NCBI RefSeq assembly: GCF_027594865.1
Contig: NZ_CP089391.1
Location: forward strand, 4,556,501 to 4,620,500
Source of the DNA: Bradyrhizobium xenonodulans
GTDB lineage: Bacteria > Pseudomonadota > Alphaproteobacteria > Rhizobiales > Xanthobacteraceae
Direction: 5' to 3'
Length of the DNA stretch: 64,000 bases
The notes below the pieces were generated by a model, which was not told the origin of the DNA, ran no database searches, and worked only from the letters and a program-made list of their open reading frames with translations. The position numbers and the translations under genes were made by a program. Shown here piece after piece: positions 23,160 through 32,323 of the stretch (position 1 is its first letter; every line of letters begins with the position of its first letter).

Positions 23160-23645
23160 GTGTCGCGCCGCATTTTGCCCGCTACCGACCTAACCGCCTC
23201 TGATTTCGCCGCGCAGCTGCGGCTCCATGGCTTCTGTCGATTGCCGGCCGAGGGGCACTTCGCAGACGTTCGCGCCAAAGGCTGCCCTCGCACAGCGCCC
23301 GTGATGCGCGGGAAGCGGATCAACCGCCAAGGCACTTTGGACGCCCTGCTCGCGGCCCGTAAGGCCCGCCAGGACGCCGCAGCGGCTCAGGAGGCCGCTC
23401 AAGCCGAACGCGAGCGCGTGGCCGGCCTCATCGCCCCCCAGGCCATGCCTGGAGCTAGGGCCGGACTTGAGGGGCCGGCAGCGATAGCCCAGCTCGCGGA
23501 CGACTTCATCACCATCACTACCCGCAACGAAGGCGCGGCTTTGCCGGACCTCGTGCGGATGGGATGGCGCAAGTCGCAGATCTTCGAGCATGCCGACGCG
23601 GCACGAACACTGGCCTATTCCAAGCAGAACGGAGTGGCCGCATGA
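23160..23645 (+). CDS. Phage hypothetical protein, rightward operon
   Basis: A 161-residue protein starting VSRRILPATDLTASDFAAQL. GTG 23160 is preferred because GGGAGA lies about 7 nt upstream; a TTG further up lies within the operator region. Residues 60-95 are an Ala/Glu/Arg-rich coiled coil (KARQDAAAAQEAAQAERERV). The C-terminus (PDLVRMGWRKSQIFEHADAA) is helical. It is the first gene under the right operators. Function unknown. Confidence 0.55.
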   Translation: MSRRILPATDLTASDFAAQLRLHGFCRLPAEGHFADVRAKGCPRTAPVMRGKRINRQGTLDALLAARKARQDAAAAQEAAQAERERVAGLIAPQAMPGARAGLEGPAAIAQLADDFITITTRNEGAALPDLVRMGWRKSQIFEHADAARTLAYSKQNGVAA

Positions 23646-23968
23646 GCGAATTGGGGCGGCCGCCACAACCTGTTCTGTCAAGTCAGAACGTCGGGCAAAG
23701 TCTTTCCAAAAATGGGCAGAACGTTTCCAGGAATCGAGAACGAAGCGCGATCAAGAGCGAGGCAGCTGGACTACGCCAGCCGCTTCCTGCCCATCTGTAC
23801 GCACATCTAAGCCTGCTCAAACTCAGCCCCTTTGAGCAGGCGACGCGCGGCGGCTGGCGGTTCGGCACGCGGCGGATACGCGATAGCGTTGTCACCCGCT
23901 TGATCGCCAGCGGCCGCGCGGAAATCGTAGGGGGACGGCTGCAGCTGAAGCAGAAGCCGCCCTTATGA
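23642..23968 (+). CDS. Phage hypothetical protein
   Basis: A 108-residue basic protein starting MSELGRPPQPVLSSQNVGQS. The C-terminal 60 residues (PFEQATRGGWRFGTRRIRDS, then VVTRLIASGRAEIVGGRLQL) look like a small winged-helix or wing-like fold. It overlaps both neighbours by 4 nt (ATGA). Confidence 0.55.
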   Translation: MSELGRPPQPVLSSQNVGQSLSKNGQNVSRNRERSAIKSEAAGLRQPLPAHLYAHLSLLKLSPFEQATRGGWRFGTRRIRDSVVTRLIASGRAEIVGGRLQLKQKPPL

Positions 23969-24216
23969 CAGAAAAGCGTTGCCTCACGAAGCAGGAAGCC
24001 GCCGAATATTGCGGCTGCAACACCCTCGCCGCTTTCGACCGTTGGCGAGCTAAGGGCATCGTTCCGGGCCCTATCCCAGGTACCAACCGCTGGGATCGGA
24101 AAGCTCTTGATCGTTCGCTGGACTGTTCTTCCGGTCTTGTGACAGACTTGGAGGCCGAGCTTACCCCTTATCAGCGCTGGAAGGCCCAGCATGCGCGGAA
24201 GACCGAGGCTGCCTAA
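23965..24216 (+). CDS. Excisionase-like HTH protein
   Basis: An 83-residue protein with an AlpA/MerR-like helix-turn-helix start (CLTKQEAAEYCGCNTLAAFD, then RWRAKGIVPGPIPGTNRWDR), typical of phage excisionases and DNA-binding accessory factors. It directly precedes and overlaps the integrase by 26 nt in another frame. It likely directs excision. Confidence 0.7.
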   Translation: MTEKRCLTKQEAAEYCGCNTLAAFDRWRAKGIVPGPIPGTNRWDRKALDRSLDCSSGLVTDLEAELTPYQRWKAQHARKTEAA

Positions 24217-25318
24217 CAAGCCCCTCAAGCTGAAGGGCGTTCATCGGGTCAAGAAGCGCCAGGCGGACGGCTCTATCAAGGTCTATCTCTACCATCGCGC
24301 GACCGGCCTCCCACTCGACGAAACGAGGCTTGCCGAGACCTACGCTGATGCCGAAAGGAAAATGCGCACGAAGGGCGAAGGCACCTTCATGCAGCTCATT
24401 CGGCACTTCGATCAATCTGCTTATTTCGACGGGCTCAGCGAGGAAAGCCGCAAGCAGTACGTATGGAAATTGAAGCGGCTAGAGGTGCGCTGGGGCACCT
24501 GCCCGATCGCTGCTTTCAACGATGCTGACGACGCGCTTGAGTTTCGGAAGGATGCCCTCGCCTGGCACAACGAGCTCGGCAAGGCTTCGCCGCGATCGGC
24601 TGACAACCTGGTCGCGGCGCTCGCTCGTGTGCTTTCATTCGCGAAAGAAAAGGCTGTCATCAAGTTCAACCCGCTCGACACCTTCGCGCGGCTCTACAAG
24701 AGCCACCGATCGGAGCTCACCTGGCCGGAAGAATTGCAGCAGCAGTTCATGCGGACCGCGCGGCCGGCGATGGTGACCGCGATGGTGCTGGTTCGAAATA
24801 CTGCGATGCGCGCGAGTGACGTCCGCAAGTTTGCTTGGAATCGGTACGACGGAGAGCGCGTGGAGATCCGGTCAACTAAGACCGGCAAGCTGCTCTGGAT
24901 CCCGGCAACACGCGAGCTCAAGGCCCACTTGGATGCACTCAAAGAGGCGAAGGTCGGCGCCTTGGTGATGTTGACGCAAACCGGCAAGGCCTACAGCAAG
25001 CGGTACTTCAATGAGCACTGGCGCGAGGACTGTGACAAGGTCGACACGCTCAATGCCGAGCCGATTGCCGCAGATCCAGACCTCGTCAAAACCGCCGATC
25101 TCAACTTTCACGACAACCGCGGCACAGCCGCGACGCTGCTTGCCGAGGCTGGCGCGACGGCGCCGGAGATCGCGGAGGCGCTGTGCTGGAGTGTCGACAA
25201 GGCGCAGAAGGTGATCGACCTGTACCTTGCCCGACGCGGTGTGCTGGCCGCGAATGCGATTAAAAAGCTTGAGAATTACAGGGACAAAGTGACAAAGGTG
25301 CCTTTAGGTCGCCGCTAA
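24191..25318 (+). CDS. Tyrosine integrase
   Basis: A 375-residue tyrosine recombinase. An N-terminal core-binding domain (about residues 60-165, with YVWKLKRLEVRWGTCPI) is followed by the catalytic domain. Arg I is in VRNTAMRASDVRKFAW, the Lys-containing strand is RSTKTGKLLWIP, the His-x-x-Arg box is LNFHDNRGTAATLLAE, Trp replaces the second His in EALCWSVDKAQ, and the nucleophile Tyr is in KVIDLYLARR. The gene is complete. Its stop overlaps the stop of the convergent MltR-like gene. It inserts the phage at the tRNA-Pro end. Confidence 0.92.
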   Translation: MRGRPRLPNKPLKLKGVHRVKKRQADGSIKVYLYHRATGLPLDETRLAETYADAERKMRTKGEGTFMQLIRHFDQSAYFDGLSEESRKQYVWKLKRLEVRWGTCPIAAFNDADDALEFRKDALAWHNELGKASPRSADNLVAALARVLSFAKEKAVIKFNPLDTFARLYKSHRSELTWPEELQQQFMRTARPAMVTAMVLVRNTAMRASDVRKFAWNRYDGERVEIRSTKTGKLLWIPATRELKAHLDALKEAKVGALVMLTQTGKAYSKRYFNEHWREDCDKVDTLNAEPIAADPDLVKTADLNFHDNRGTAATLLAEAGATAPEIAEALCWSVDKAQKVIDLYLARRGVLAANAIKKLENYRDKVTKVPLGRR

Positions 25319-25887
25319 ACCTGAGACAACTTGCCGGATACCTCCTGTCCTTTATCCCGCTTATTCAAAATTATCTGAATGCACAAGACCATGCAGGCCA
25401 GCTGCACCCCTCGGAGAAACTGCGTCCGTGGGTTGGTGCTGCTGCGAAACATCGAGAGCCGTATTTGCGGCTGCTCTGGCGTTGTGATTGCGTCGAATAC
25501 CTTGTTCATCTCTCGATACGTGCGGCTACTGACTAACTTCGAACAATCTGCACTCTGAGATTTGAATGAGATGGGATGCATGCTGTGCGCAAAATTATTT
25601 CTGATGCGTCGAATCAGGTGCATCCTTTTGTGGTGTCCGACTGAATAAAGTCCGAGCAAAAGTCCCATGTCTATGCGCGACGAAAACGTCGCCAGAGGGC
25701 CATAACCGCTGAAAACCTTCTTCTCTACTGGATCATGTCGATCCAGCTTCGATTGGATGGCTTCGAGAAGATGTTCTTCAAGAACCGAGGTCGCCACAAT
25801 TGCCGCCCCCCGGTCCCGTTGCTTGGGTATTTCGATTAACGCGTGCCGGTACTTCATGGGGTCGGAAACAAACCAGGACATAGCCAC
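25315..25887 (-). CDS. MltR-like protein
   Basis: A 190-residue protein with the pattern of the MltR (mannitol operon repressor) superfamily: RGAAIVATSVLEEHLLEAIQ, FSGYGPLATFSSRIDMGLLL, LIRRIRNNFAHSM. MltR-like proteins bind partners or regulate; stand-alone copies on mobile elements have unknown roles and could belong to host defence or immunity. Codon use is less GC-rich than the phage core genes. It lies on the minus strand just behind the integrase in the cargo region. Confidence 0.65.
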   Translation of the reverse strand: MAMSWFVSDPMKYRHALIEIPKQRDRGAAIVATSVLEEHLLEAIQSKLDRHDPVEKKVFSGYGPLATFSSRIDMGLLLGLYSVGHHKRMHLIRRIRNNFAHSMHPISFKSQSADCSKLVSSRTYREMNKVFDAITTPEQPQIRLSMFRSSTNPRTQFLRGVQLACMVLCIQIILNKRDKGQEVSGKLSQV

Positions 25888-25999
25888 TACCCAGTCGCCC
25901 GCGATTGACTTTCCATCGCCTTGCGCGCGGGCTTTGTGCGAGTCACACAGTATAGGGGGCGGTTAACCGGCTGGTTGATCGCCCCATCTAAGTAAGCCC

Positions 26000-26488
26000 C
26001 TATGAAGCTGGAGCGCTGGGGTGAGGCTGCCCGGAAGACTGGTCAGAGGGGCCGGGAGTTGTCCTCTCCACTATATTCAGAAGCCCACATTCTTCCTTCT
26101 CATCTCCGCATTTTAAGACGACGGTCAACTTCGCCGGTTGCGGAAATTCCAGTGGCTCATTCATTTCAACTCGGCCAATCAAAGTGCCGTATGGCAAGCC
26201 CCTGTTTCTCGCCCGCTCGACGGTTCTGCGGACGAGTTCCATGGGAGCTGGCTCACGCTTAACTGCTTCAATATCAGCATTTTCACTTTCAACATCGATC
26301 ATGACGGCTCTATCGCAATCGAAATCGGCTTGAATCCTAATACGGAAGTGAATTGTAATCCTGCGCACGACCCAGGGAAACCTCGGGACCTGAACGGTGT
26401 CCGGCAATATCCCGATTAGCGTTTCCCTTCCGCCGTTCTCGCGACGGACATCTTCGCAGAAGAAAGCGAACGCCCTTAGTCCACGCAT
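26000..26488 (-). CDS. DUF6941-like protein
   Basis: A 162-residue protein starting MRGLRAFAFFCEDVRRENGG, continuing RETLIGILPDTVQVP, a start pattern shared by DUF6941 proteins of unknown function. It is beta-rich (RRITIHFRIRIQADFDCDRA). It is the last of a three-gene minus-strand group, its ATG overlapping the HTH gene stop (TGATG). The C-terminal 20 residues are Ser/Pro-rich and probably disordered. Confidence 0.5.
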   Translation of the reverse strand: MRGLRAFAFFCEDVRRENGGRETLIGILPDTVQVPRFPWVVRRITIHFRIRIQADFDCDRAVMIDVESENADIEAVKREPAPMELVRRTVERARNRGLPYGTLIGRVEMNEPLEFPQPAKLTVVLKCGDEKEECGLLNIVERTTPGPSDQSSGQPHPSAPAS

Positions 26489-26856
26489 CAGGCTGCTTCA
26501 AGATCGAATTCAGATGCAGGATCGGCCAATAATCCCTCTTCATTTAGGGAATAATCAATCTTGGCCTCAATGTTCTGACCTTCCGAACGTATGCGCTCCG
26601 GGAATTCAATAACCGCGATCCGCCCCATGCTCGAAGCTAACTCGGCGACGCGGCCAAGCGTGATATCCTTCTGCCCGCGCAACTCTCTGTTGATTACAGA
26701 GCGATGCACGCCAATTTCGCGCGCGATGTCGGTTTGAGTTAGACCTCTTTTTTGCGACTCTTCCGATAGAGCCGACAAGAGCTTGCGCCGAACGTTATTA
26801 ACGAACCGGCCCGCCGCGCGCTTGCTTGGACTGAGAGTAATTTGAAACGACGGCAT
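26488..26856 (-). CDS. XRE-family HTH regulator
   Basis: A 122-residue protein with a Cro/CI helix-turn-helix at about residues 28-80 (KRGLTQTDIAREIGVHRSVI, then GQKDITLGRVAELASSMG). The start lies 59 nt inside the upstream gene, a deep overlap, and its stop couples to the downstream gene. The arrangement (an unknown 173-residue protein, then an overlapping HTH protein) is what HigBA-type toxin-antitoxin pairs look like, but it may equally regulate the cargo. Confidence 0.65.
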   Translation of the reverse strand: MPSFQITLSPSKRAAGRFVNNVRRKLLSALSEESQKRGLTQTDIAREIGVHRSVINRELRGQKDITLGRVAELASSMGRIAVIEFPERIRSEGQNIEAKIDYSLNEEGLLADPASEFDLEAA

Positions 26857-27319
26857 TGGGGTCTTCTCCGGGGATAAATTTCGGCTCGTTCAGATCTAGT
26901 CGGTCTCGGAAATTAGCCGTCTCTCCGGCCAATCCGTAATACAGGTTATGTTCTTTGACGTAGTCAGCATGTTCGGCGCGCCAACCAATGAAGCAGTCTT
27001 TGGCGTGGAACCAGCCAAAGATGCGAAGATCAGGCGTTTTGAGAACCCAAATTCCATCTTTGACATGCGCAATTGGATGCAGGTGCTCTGGCAGGTTAAG
27101 CCTTTCGCCGGAACAATATACCTCAACGAAGGCGTCCAGTTGCTGAACGCAATCGATCTCGGATTCCCACCTCGCCTCAAGGGTGGGCAGTGCGTCCACG
27201 ATCCAGGTGCAAAGGCGCGGGGATAGGTAAATGCATCGCCACTCCTGTTCCTGCGGCTCCAGCTGCGGGTCAAGCTTGAAAAGAAGCTGCGCATGATCCA
27301 ACTCTAAGACTGTTGCCAT
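26798..27319 (-). CDS. Hypothetical protein upstream of HTH regulator
   Basis: A 173-residue protein starting MATVLELDHAQLLFKLDPQL. The middle (KDGIWVLKTPDLRIFGWFHA, then KDCFIGWRAEHADYVKEH) has the short basic beta-sheet look of small RelE/HigB-like ribonucleases, but the catalytic residues cannot be matched with confidence. It overlaps the HTH gene and is nearest to the tRNA end. Candidate toxin or cargo protein; not recognised. Confidence 0.5.
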   Translation of the reverse strand: MATVLELDHAQLLFKLDPQLEPQEQEWRCIYLSPRLCTWIVDALPTLEARWESEIDCVQQLDAFVEVYCSGERLNLPEHLHPIAHVKDGIWVLKTPDLRIFGWFHAKDCFIGWRAEHADYVKEHNLYYGLAGETANFRDRLDLNEPKFIPGEDPNAVVSNYSQSKQARGGPVR

Positions 27320-27508
27320 TTAAGTCAACAACTCTAATCCGCAATGGTTAGCACCGAGTCGAAATGTCACATTATTGCTACTTGAGATGAGGGAACAACC
27401 CCTGAAAGGGCAACGTGCCCACTAAGGCCCAATCCGGGTGACACGCGCGCGAATCCCCCGGCGCTTACTCACGATGCACCTGAATAGAGGAACGCCCACA
27501 GAACGGAA

Positions 27509-27554
27509 ATGTAAACCAAATGTAAACGGGCGGTCCGATGTAAACCGGCCGCCC
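27509..27554. repeat. ATGTAAAC repeats and inverted repeat next to att
   Basis: ATGTAAAC occurs at 27509-27516, 27520-27527 and 27538-27545 (steps of 11 and 18 bp), and GGGCGG/CCGCCC form an inverted repeat around the last copy (27528-27533 with 27549-27554). Lying 30-75 bp from the tRNA 3' end, they are candidate arm-type integrase or IHF/excisionase binding sites. Confidence 0.45.
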
Positions 27555-27583
27555 GAGATTGGCTTTGAAATTATTGCTGAATT

Positions 27584-27661
27584 TGGTCGGAGCGAGAGGA
27601 TTTGAACCTCCGACCCCTAGTCTCCCAGACTAGTGCGCTAACCGGGCTGCGCCACGCTCCG
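27584..27661 (-). tRNA. tRNA-Pro (anticodon GGG)
   Basis: Read on the minus strand from 27661: acceptor stem CGGAGCG pairs with CGCTCCG, D-stem GCGC/GCGC, anticodon stem CTAGT/ACTAG around CTGGGAG (anticodon GGG), T-arm GGAGG-TTCAAAT-CCTCT, then discriminator A and an encoded CCA. The gene is complete. Its 3' end forms one prophage boundary, so integration kept the tRNA intact. Confidence 0.97.
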
Positions 27662-27770
27662 AACGTCGTTCCATTAGCTAGGATCGGCGCGATGCGCAAG
27701 ACGAGGCCGCACCATTATGGTGTCCCCGTCCAAAGCCCCGGAACCGCCCGCAAAGCTCGCGAAAAGCGCC

Positions 27771-28346
27771 CTACCCGTCGTTCAGCGCCTGATCCAGCAT
27801 TTCCCGGCAGGCAACGAGGTCGGCGAGCGCCCGCCCGAGCCGCTCCCGGTCCAGCGCGCTGGGGCCGGCGGGCGCGGAGGTGCCGCCCTTGCGGAAGGTG
27901 GTGAGGATGTCCTCGTCGTCGACCTCGGTGAAGCGGAAGTCGATGCCTTCCGCCTCGTCGCCCTGGTAATCGTCATCGTCGGCATCGGTGATGCCCTTGA
28001 TGGGCGCCTCGTCGTCGGGCTCCATCAGGCTCGCGCCGATAGCGTCCTCGATGGCACCGAACGAGACCGCGGCCGCGCCGTCAGCGAGGCCCTGCACCGA
28101 TTTGACGCCGTGCTCCTTCAGGATCCGCTGCACCCCGCGGATGGTGTAGCCCTCCCCGTAGAGGAGACGGCGGATGCCCTTGAGCAGGTCGACGTCGTCG
28201 GGACGGTAATAGCGGCGGCCGCCGCTGCGCTTCATCGGCTTGATCTGGGAGAATCGGGTCTCCCAGAACCGCAGCACGTGCTGCGGAATGTCGAGTTCCT
28301 GCGCTACTTCGCTGATGGTTCGGAACGCATCCGGCGCCTTGTCCAA
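27771..28346 (-). CDS. MerR-family regulator next to ihfA
   Basis: A 191-residue protein whose first 75 residues are a MerR-type winged helix ([20 protein letters not shown], then [20 protein letters not shown]). The C-terminal half has an acidic stretch ([20 protein letters not shown]) and no metal-binding cysteines, so it is not a metal sensor. This gene follows ihfA in many Alphaproteobacteria; its targets are unknown. It is 24 bp after ihfA and probably in the same transcript. Confidence 0.85.
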   Translation of the reverse strand: MDKAPDAFRTISEVAQELDIPQHVLRFWETRFSQIKPMKRSGGRRYYRPDDVDLLKGIRRLLYGEGYTIRGVQRILKEHGVKSVQGLADGAAAVSFGAIEDAIGASLMEPDDEAPIKGITDADDDDYQGDEAEGIDFRFTEVDDEDILTTFRKGGTSAPAGPSALDRERLGRALADLVACREMLDQALNDG

Positions 28347-28370
28347 ATGCCAAATCCTTTGCGGAAGGCG

Positions 28371-28712
28371 TTATGCCTCTTGTGGAGCCTTGCTGGCGTC
28401 ACCGTTGGTGCGATGCTGGGCGTTGATCCGCTGCTTCAGGATCGCCGACGGCTTGAACACCATGACCCGGCGCGGCGAGATCGGCACCTCGGTGCCGGTC
28501 TTCGGGTTACGGCCGATGCGCTGACCCTTCTTGCGGACCATGAAGGAGCCGAACGAGGACAATTTCACCGTCTCGCCCTTTTCGAGGCAGTCGGTGATCT
28601 CCTTCAGCACGAGTTCCACGAACGCAGAGGATTCCGTGCGCGACAAGCCCACCTTCTGGTAGACGGCTTCGCAGAGATCGACACGCGTTACGGTTTTACT
28701 TTGATCGGTCAT
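28371..28712 (-). CDS. ihfA: Integration host factor alpha subunit
   Basis: A 113-residue HU/IHF-fold protein, one half of the DNA-bending heterodimer IHF. The start is taken at [20 protein letters not shown] (28712), as in relatives. The body has the family signature [20 protein letters not shown], and the DNA-inserting arm RRVMVFKPS. The C-terminal 15 residues ([13 protein letters not shown]) are an alphaproteobacterial extension. It lies between fabH and the MerR-type gene. IHF could also serve the neighbouring prophage integrase. Confidence 0.93.
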   Translation of the reverse strand: MTDQSKTVTRVDLCEAVYQKVGLSRTESSAFVELVLKEITDCLEKGETVKLSSFGSFMVRKKGQRIGRNPKTGTEVPISPRRVMVFKPSAILKQRINAQHRTNGDASKAPQEA

Positions 28713-28844
28713 CGCCCTGCCCCACATCACGGCGAACAATTGTTGTCTGAAATTAGGAGCTTACGATACTGCGGTCAACAGCGCTCATCAATGCAGACGC
28801 ATCGATAATCAGCGCTGATTCGCAAAATTTTATCGACTGTGGCT

Positions 28845-29825
28845 CTACCAGCGCACGAGCGCGGAGCCCCAGGTGAAGCCGCCGCCCATGGCTTCCAGCA
28901 GGACCAAGTCGCCGCGCTTGATGCGGCCGTCCTTGCGCGCCACCGAGAGCGCCAGCGGGATCGAGGCCGCCGAGGTGTTGCCATGACGGTCCACCGTCAG
29001 CACCACCTTCTCCGCCGCGATGTGGAGCTTGTGCGCGGAAGCATCGATGATTCGCTTGTTGGCCTGGTGCGGCACGAACCAGTCGATGCTGTCGGCATTG
29101 AGCCCGGTCGCCGCGAAGGCATCGACGATGACGTCGGTGATCATGCCGACCGCGTGCTTGAAGACCTCGCGGCCCTCCATGCGCAGATGGCCGACGGTCT
29201 GGGTCGAGGACGGCCCGCCGTCGACGAACAGCTTTGCCTTGTGGCGGCCGTCGGAGCGCAGATGCGTGGTGACGATGCCGCGGTCGGTCGCAGCCTTGCC
29301 CGGCTGTTCCTGCGCCTCCAGCACGACCGCGCCGGCGCCGTCGCCGAACAGCACGCAGGTGCCGCGGTCGTTCCAGTCGAGGATGCGCGAGAAGGTCTCG
29401 GCGCCGATCACCAGCGCGCGCTTGTAGGCGCCGGTGCGCAGGAAATTGTCGGCGGTGGCGAGCGCGAACACGAAGCCCGAGCACACCGCCTGAAGGTCGA
29501 AGGCCGCGCCGTGGTTGATGCCGAGCGCGTTCTGCACGGCGACCGCGGTCGCGGGAAAGGTGTTGTCGGGCGTCGAGGTTGCCAGCACGATCAGCTCGAT
29601 CGACTGCGCGTCCACGCCGGCATCGGTGAGCGCAGCCTGCGCCGCCTTGATCGCCAGATGCGAGGTGAACTCGCCTTCGGCGGCAATGTGCCGCTCGCGA
29701 ATGCCGGTGCGCTGCACGATCCACTCGTCGGACGTGTCGATGCGCGCCGCCAATTGGGCGTTGGTCACCACCTGCTCCGGCAGATAAGAGCCGCAGCCGA
29801 GCACGACCGAACGAATTTGAGTCAC
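28845..29825 (-). CDS. fabH: 3-oxoacyl-ACP synthase III
   Basis: A 326-residue thiolase-fold enzyme that condenses acetyl-CoA with malonyl-ACP to start fatty acid synthesis. The Cys-His-Asn triad is visible: Cys in [16 protein letters not shown] (about residue 114), His in [14 protein letters not shown], Asn in [14 protein letters not shown]. Length is normal. Its start overlaps the plsX stop by 4 nt, the usual plsX-fabH coupling. Confidence 0.95.
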   Translation of the reverse strand: MTQIRSVVLGCGSYLPEQVVTNAQLAARIDTSDEWIVQRTGIRERHIAAEGEFTSHLAIKAAQAALTDAGVDAQSIELIVLATSTPDNTFPATAVAVQNALGINHGAAFDLQAVCSGFVFALATADNFLRTGAYKRALVIGAETFSRILDWNDRGTCVLFGDGAGAVVLEAQEQPGKAATDRGIVTTHLRSDGRHKAKLFVDGGPSSTQTVGHLRMEGREVFKHAVGMITDVIVDAFAATGLNADSIDWFVPHQANKRIIDASAHKLHIAAEKVVLTVDRHGNTSAASIPLALSVARKDGRIKRGDLVLLEAMGGGFTWGSALVRW

Positions 29826-30883
29826 GAAACATCCTCCGGCGCGGGCTGCACGGAATTGAGTGCACCACCCTCGCGGTTGAGCATCTGATTGATCTTGTTC
29901 AGGAGATCGTAGTGAGCCATCTCATAGCCAACATCGATCGCATAGGCAAAGCCTTCGGCGCTGGTTCCGCCGTGGCTCTTGACCACCAGTCCCTTCAGGC
30001 CCAGGAACACGCCGCCATTGGACTTGTTCGGGTCCATCTTGGCGCGCAGGGCCTGGAACGCGCTACGCGCGAAGAGATAGCCGAGCTTGGACAGCCAGCT
30101 CCGCTGCATCTCGTCACGGAGTAAATCCGCCATCTGACGCGCGGTTCCCTCGGCGGCCTTGAGCGCGATGTTGCCGCTGAACCCTTCGGTGACGATGACG
30201 TCGGCCAGCCCCTTGCCGATGCCGTCGCCCTCGACGAAGCCGATATAGTCGAGCTCGGGCAGGTTCCTCGCGCGCAGGATCTCGCTGGCCTCGCGGATTT
30301 CCTCGTGCCCCTTGATCTCCTCGGCCCCGATATTGAGCAGGCCGACCGTGGGGCGCTTCTTGTCGAACAGCACGCTTGCCATCGCGGCACCCATGAGCGC
30401 GAGCGACACCAGATGGTGCGCGTCACCGCCGATGGTGGCGCCGAGGTCGAGCACGACGGATTCGCCGCGCTTGTTCGGCCATATCCCCGTGATCGCCGGA
30501 CGGTCGATGCCCGGCAGCGTGCGCAGGTGGAAACGCGACATCGCCATCAGCGCACCGGTATTGCCGGCGGAGACCGCAACATCCGCCTCGCCCTGCTTCA
30601 CGGCGTCGATGGCCAGCCACATCGAGGAGGTCTTGCGGCCGCGCCGCAGCGCCTGGCTCGGCTTGTCCGAGCCGCTGACGGCGACGTCGGTATGGATGAT
30701 CTTCGAGGCGGCCTTGAGGGCGGGATGCTTGTCGAGCTCGGGCTCGATCCTGGCGCGGTCCCCGACCAGCAGAAACTCGATCTCGCGATGCCTTTGAAGC
30801 GAGATGGCGGCGCCTGGAATGACCACGGCAGCGCCGACATCGCCCCCCATGGCGTCAAGCGCGATACGAACCTTGCTTGGCAT
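29822..30883 (-). CDS. plsX: Phosphate acyltransferase PlsX
   Basis: A 353-residue enzyme that makes acyl-phosphate from acyl-ACP for phospholipid synthesis. It starts [20 protein letters not shown] with the family's IA-DAMGGD motif, followed by [13 protein letters not shown] and [13 protein letters not shown], with a C-terminal [14 protein letters not shown]. The longer upstream frame has no support. It heads a plsX-fabH unit. The 298 bp upstream (30884-31181) has no gene; it contains an AT-rich patch at about 31075-31120 that may hold the promoter. Confidence 0.95.
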   Translation of the reverse strand: MPSKVRIALDAMGGDVGAAVVIPGAAISLQRHREIEFLLVGDRARIEPELDKHPALKAASKIIHTDVAVSGSDKPSQALRRGRKTSSMWLAIDAVKQGEADVAVSAGNTGALMAMSRFHLRTLPGIDRPAITGIWPNKRGESVVLDLGATIGGDAHHLVSLALMGAAMASVLFDKKRPTVGLLNIGAEEIKGHEEIREASEILRARNLPELDYIGFVEGDGIGKGLADVIVTEGFSGNIALKAAEGTARQMADLLRDEMQRSWLSKLGYLFARSAFQALRAKMDPNKSNGGVFLGLKGLVVKSHGGTSAEGFAYAIDVGYEMAHYDLLNKINQMLNREGGALNSVQPAPEDVS

Positions 30884-31181
30884 AAAAGTCCTGGAAACCT
30901 GGTCTGGTGCGGTCTTGAGTGAGCGGGGCCGCAAAATGGGTTCGCCATGGACATGGCGACCGGCCAGGCGCCACGCTGCACCCCGACCGGGGCGCGACAA
31001 TAGCGTTTTGTTATCCCGAAACAACCTCTTGCCCCCAGCCTTTTGCATGCGGGGCGATCCGGGGGCGGACCTGAAAATTCAAATGAAATAGATTGAAATC
31101 AAATAGATAAGAACGAATCCCAAACCACATCGGCAGGCACCTCGCCCCGCCCGGCAAGGCGTTCTTACGGGGATTGCCGGG

Positions 31182-31763
31182 CTATTTGCCTTTCTTCTTG
31201 TCCTGCTTCTTGCCCTGAAGCACCTTCAGCGCCGCAAACGGATGGTCCTCCGGATCGAGGGCGGTGACTTCGGCCTCGAACACGGCCCCCTCCTTACGGG
31301 GATAGGGATCGATCGCCAGGAACAGCGCATCGGTCGCGAGACGGCCGAGGTCGATGATGCCACCAACGATCGCCTCGGGCGGATCGACGACCTCCGGCGG
31401 CTCCGCCTCGTCCTGCCCCTCCTCGATCAGGTCGGCCAGCCGACGCGCCTCGGCCTCCGGCGCGAACATCAGGTCCACCTCCTCCTCGATCTCGTTCTCG
31501 ATCGGATCGAGCGTGACGACGCAGATCTGACCAATCCGGGCGCGGACGCGGCCCGTGACCTGGATCCGGCCGCCGCTTTTCGGCACGACGTCAAGGTCGG
31601 CGTGGGCAGAGAGCACCTCCCGCACGCCCGCGAGCTCGGCCATGGCCTGCCGCTCGGCCGCCGAGGCCTCGAGCTTGCGATGCAGGCCGGTGTCGGGAAT
31701 CTGCGCGACGATGACTGGGGATCGCCAGGGATCGGGCCTGGATTCGGCGTTCGGTCGGCTCAT
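31182..31763 (-). CDS. YceD/DUF177 family protein
   Basis: A 193-residue protein of the YceD (DUF177) family, linked to 23S rRNA maturation in some organisms. The pattern includes VVPKSGGRIQVTGRVRARIG, the cysteine-containing TLDPIENEIEEEVDLMF, then DLGRLATDALFLAIDPYPRK, and a Lys-rich tail (GKKQDKKKGK). The usual neighbour rpmF is absent here, but plsX follows. The start overlaps the chaperone gene stop by 4 nt. Confidence 0.85.
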   Translation of the reverse strand: MSRPNAESRPDPWRSPVIVAQIPDTGLHRKLEASAAERQAMAELAGVREVLSAHADLDVVPKSGGRIQVTGRVRARIGQICVVTLDPIENEIEEEVDLMFAPEAEARRLADLIEEGQDEAEPPEVVDPPEAIVGGIIDLGRLATDALFLAIDPYPRKEGAVFEAEVTALDPEDHPFAALKVLQGKKQDKKKGK

Positions 31764-32323
31764 GGCGTGATGTCCTGCGTGAGCGCTGGGGGAAACCTGA
31801 AGGACGCAGCCAGCAGCGCAGCCTCGTCGGTCCGGCCGAGATCGGCCTCGGTGGCCCGGGCGTAGGCCGCAAGCTGCCGCGCCTGGTCCAGGCCGGTCCC
31901 ATTCAAGATATTCTTGCAGATGGCCTCTGCCAGAGCTTCGCCGCCGCCTTCAATGGCTTGGTCATAGGCCTGATCATAGGCTTGGACGCGGCCGTAAAAG
32001 GCCTCGCCAAAGGCCCGCATCCGCTTCGGCACGGTCTGGTCGCCGATCCCCATCTCGCGCAGATTGTCGTCCATGTCCTCGCAAAAGCGGTCGAACAGCG
32101 CCTGCGACAGCTCCGTGGCGCCCTGAACCGTGCGCAGGCGGCGCAGCAGCAGCCAGAGATGGAGCAGCAACAGGTCGAAACGCCCGTTAACCGTATCGGG
32201 GACGCCCAAGTGGCGGTAAAACATGGGTTCTCGCGCCTGCGTCACGATCATGCCATAGATGGCTTCAATGGTGCCGCGCGGGGCTTGCCGGGGTTTCCTG
32301 AAGTGATTGAACGGCCAAACCAT
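31760..32323 (-). CDS. Ubiquinol-cytochrome c chaperone family protein
   Basis: A 187-residue protein of the Cbp3-like family that assists assembly of cytochrome bc1. Typical segments are GTIEAIYGMIVTQAREPMFY, VPDTVNGRFDLLLLHLWLLL and DLDDNLREMG-like EDMDDNLREMGIGDQTVPKR. A short tandem repeat in the gene gives AYDQAYDQ. Divergent from bamE with about 98 bp between, which should hold both promoters. Confidence 0.88.
   Translation of the reverse strand: MVWPFNHFRKPRQAPRGTIEAIYGMIVTQAREPMFYRHLGVPDTVNGRFDLLLLHLWLLLRRLRTVQGATELSQALFDRFCEDMDDNLREMGIGDQTVPKRMRAFGEAFYGRVQAYDQAYDQAIEGGGEALAEAICKNILNGTGLDQARQLAAYARATEADLGRTDEAALLAASFRFPPALTQDITP

Larger units (their letters stand above)
1..27587. mobile_element. 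Prophage (partial), integrated at tRNA-Pro
   Basis: The block holds a near-complete set of tailed-phage genes: integrase, excisionase-like protein, S24 repressor, early operon, replication protein, terminase, portal, capsid and connector genes. Its right edge is the 3' end of a tRNA-Pro gene on the minus strand, a common target of tyrosine integrases, with the integrase about 2.3 kb away. The left edge is outside the window, so the second attachment site cannot be seen and the crossover position inside the tRNA end is inferred. No large gene is visibly broken, so the phage could be intact. Packaging genes are of lambda gpA/Nu1 type while the capsid is of Mu gpT type, so it is a mosaic siphovirus-like phage. 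Confidence 0.93.

Noticed and set aside
27584..27661. tRNA gene belonging to the phage
   Set aside because: The gene is a normal host tRNA-Pro with encoded CCA; the prophage borders its 3' end, so it is the target site rather than cargo.
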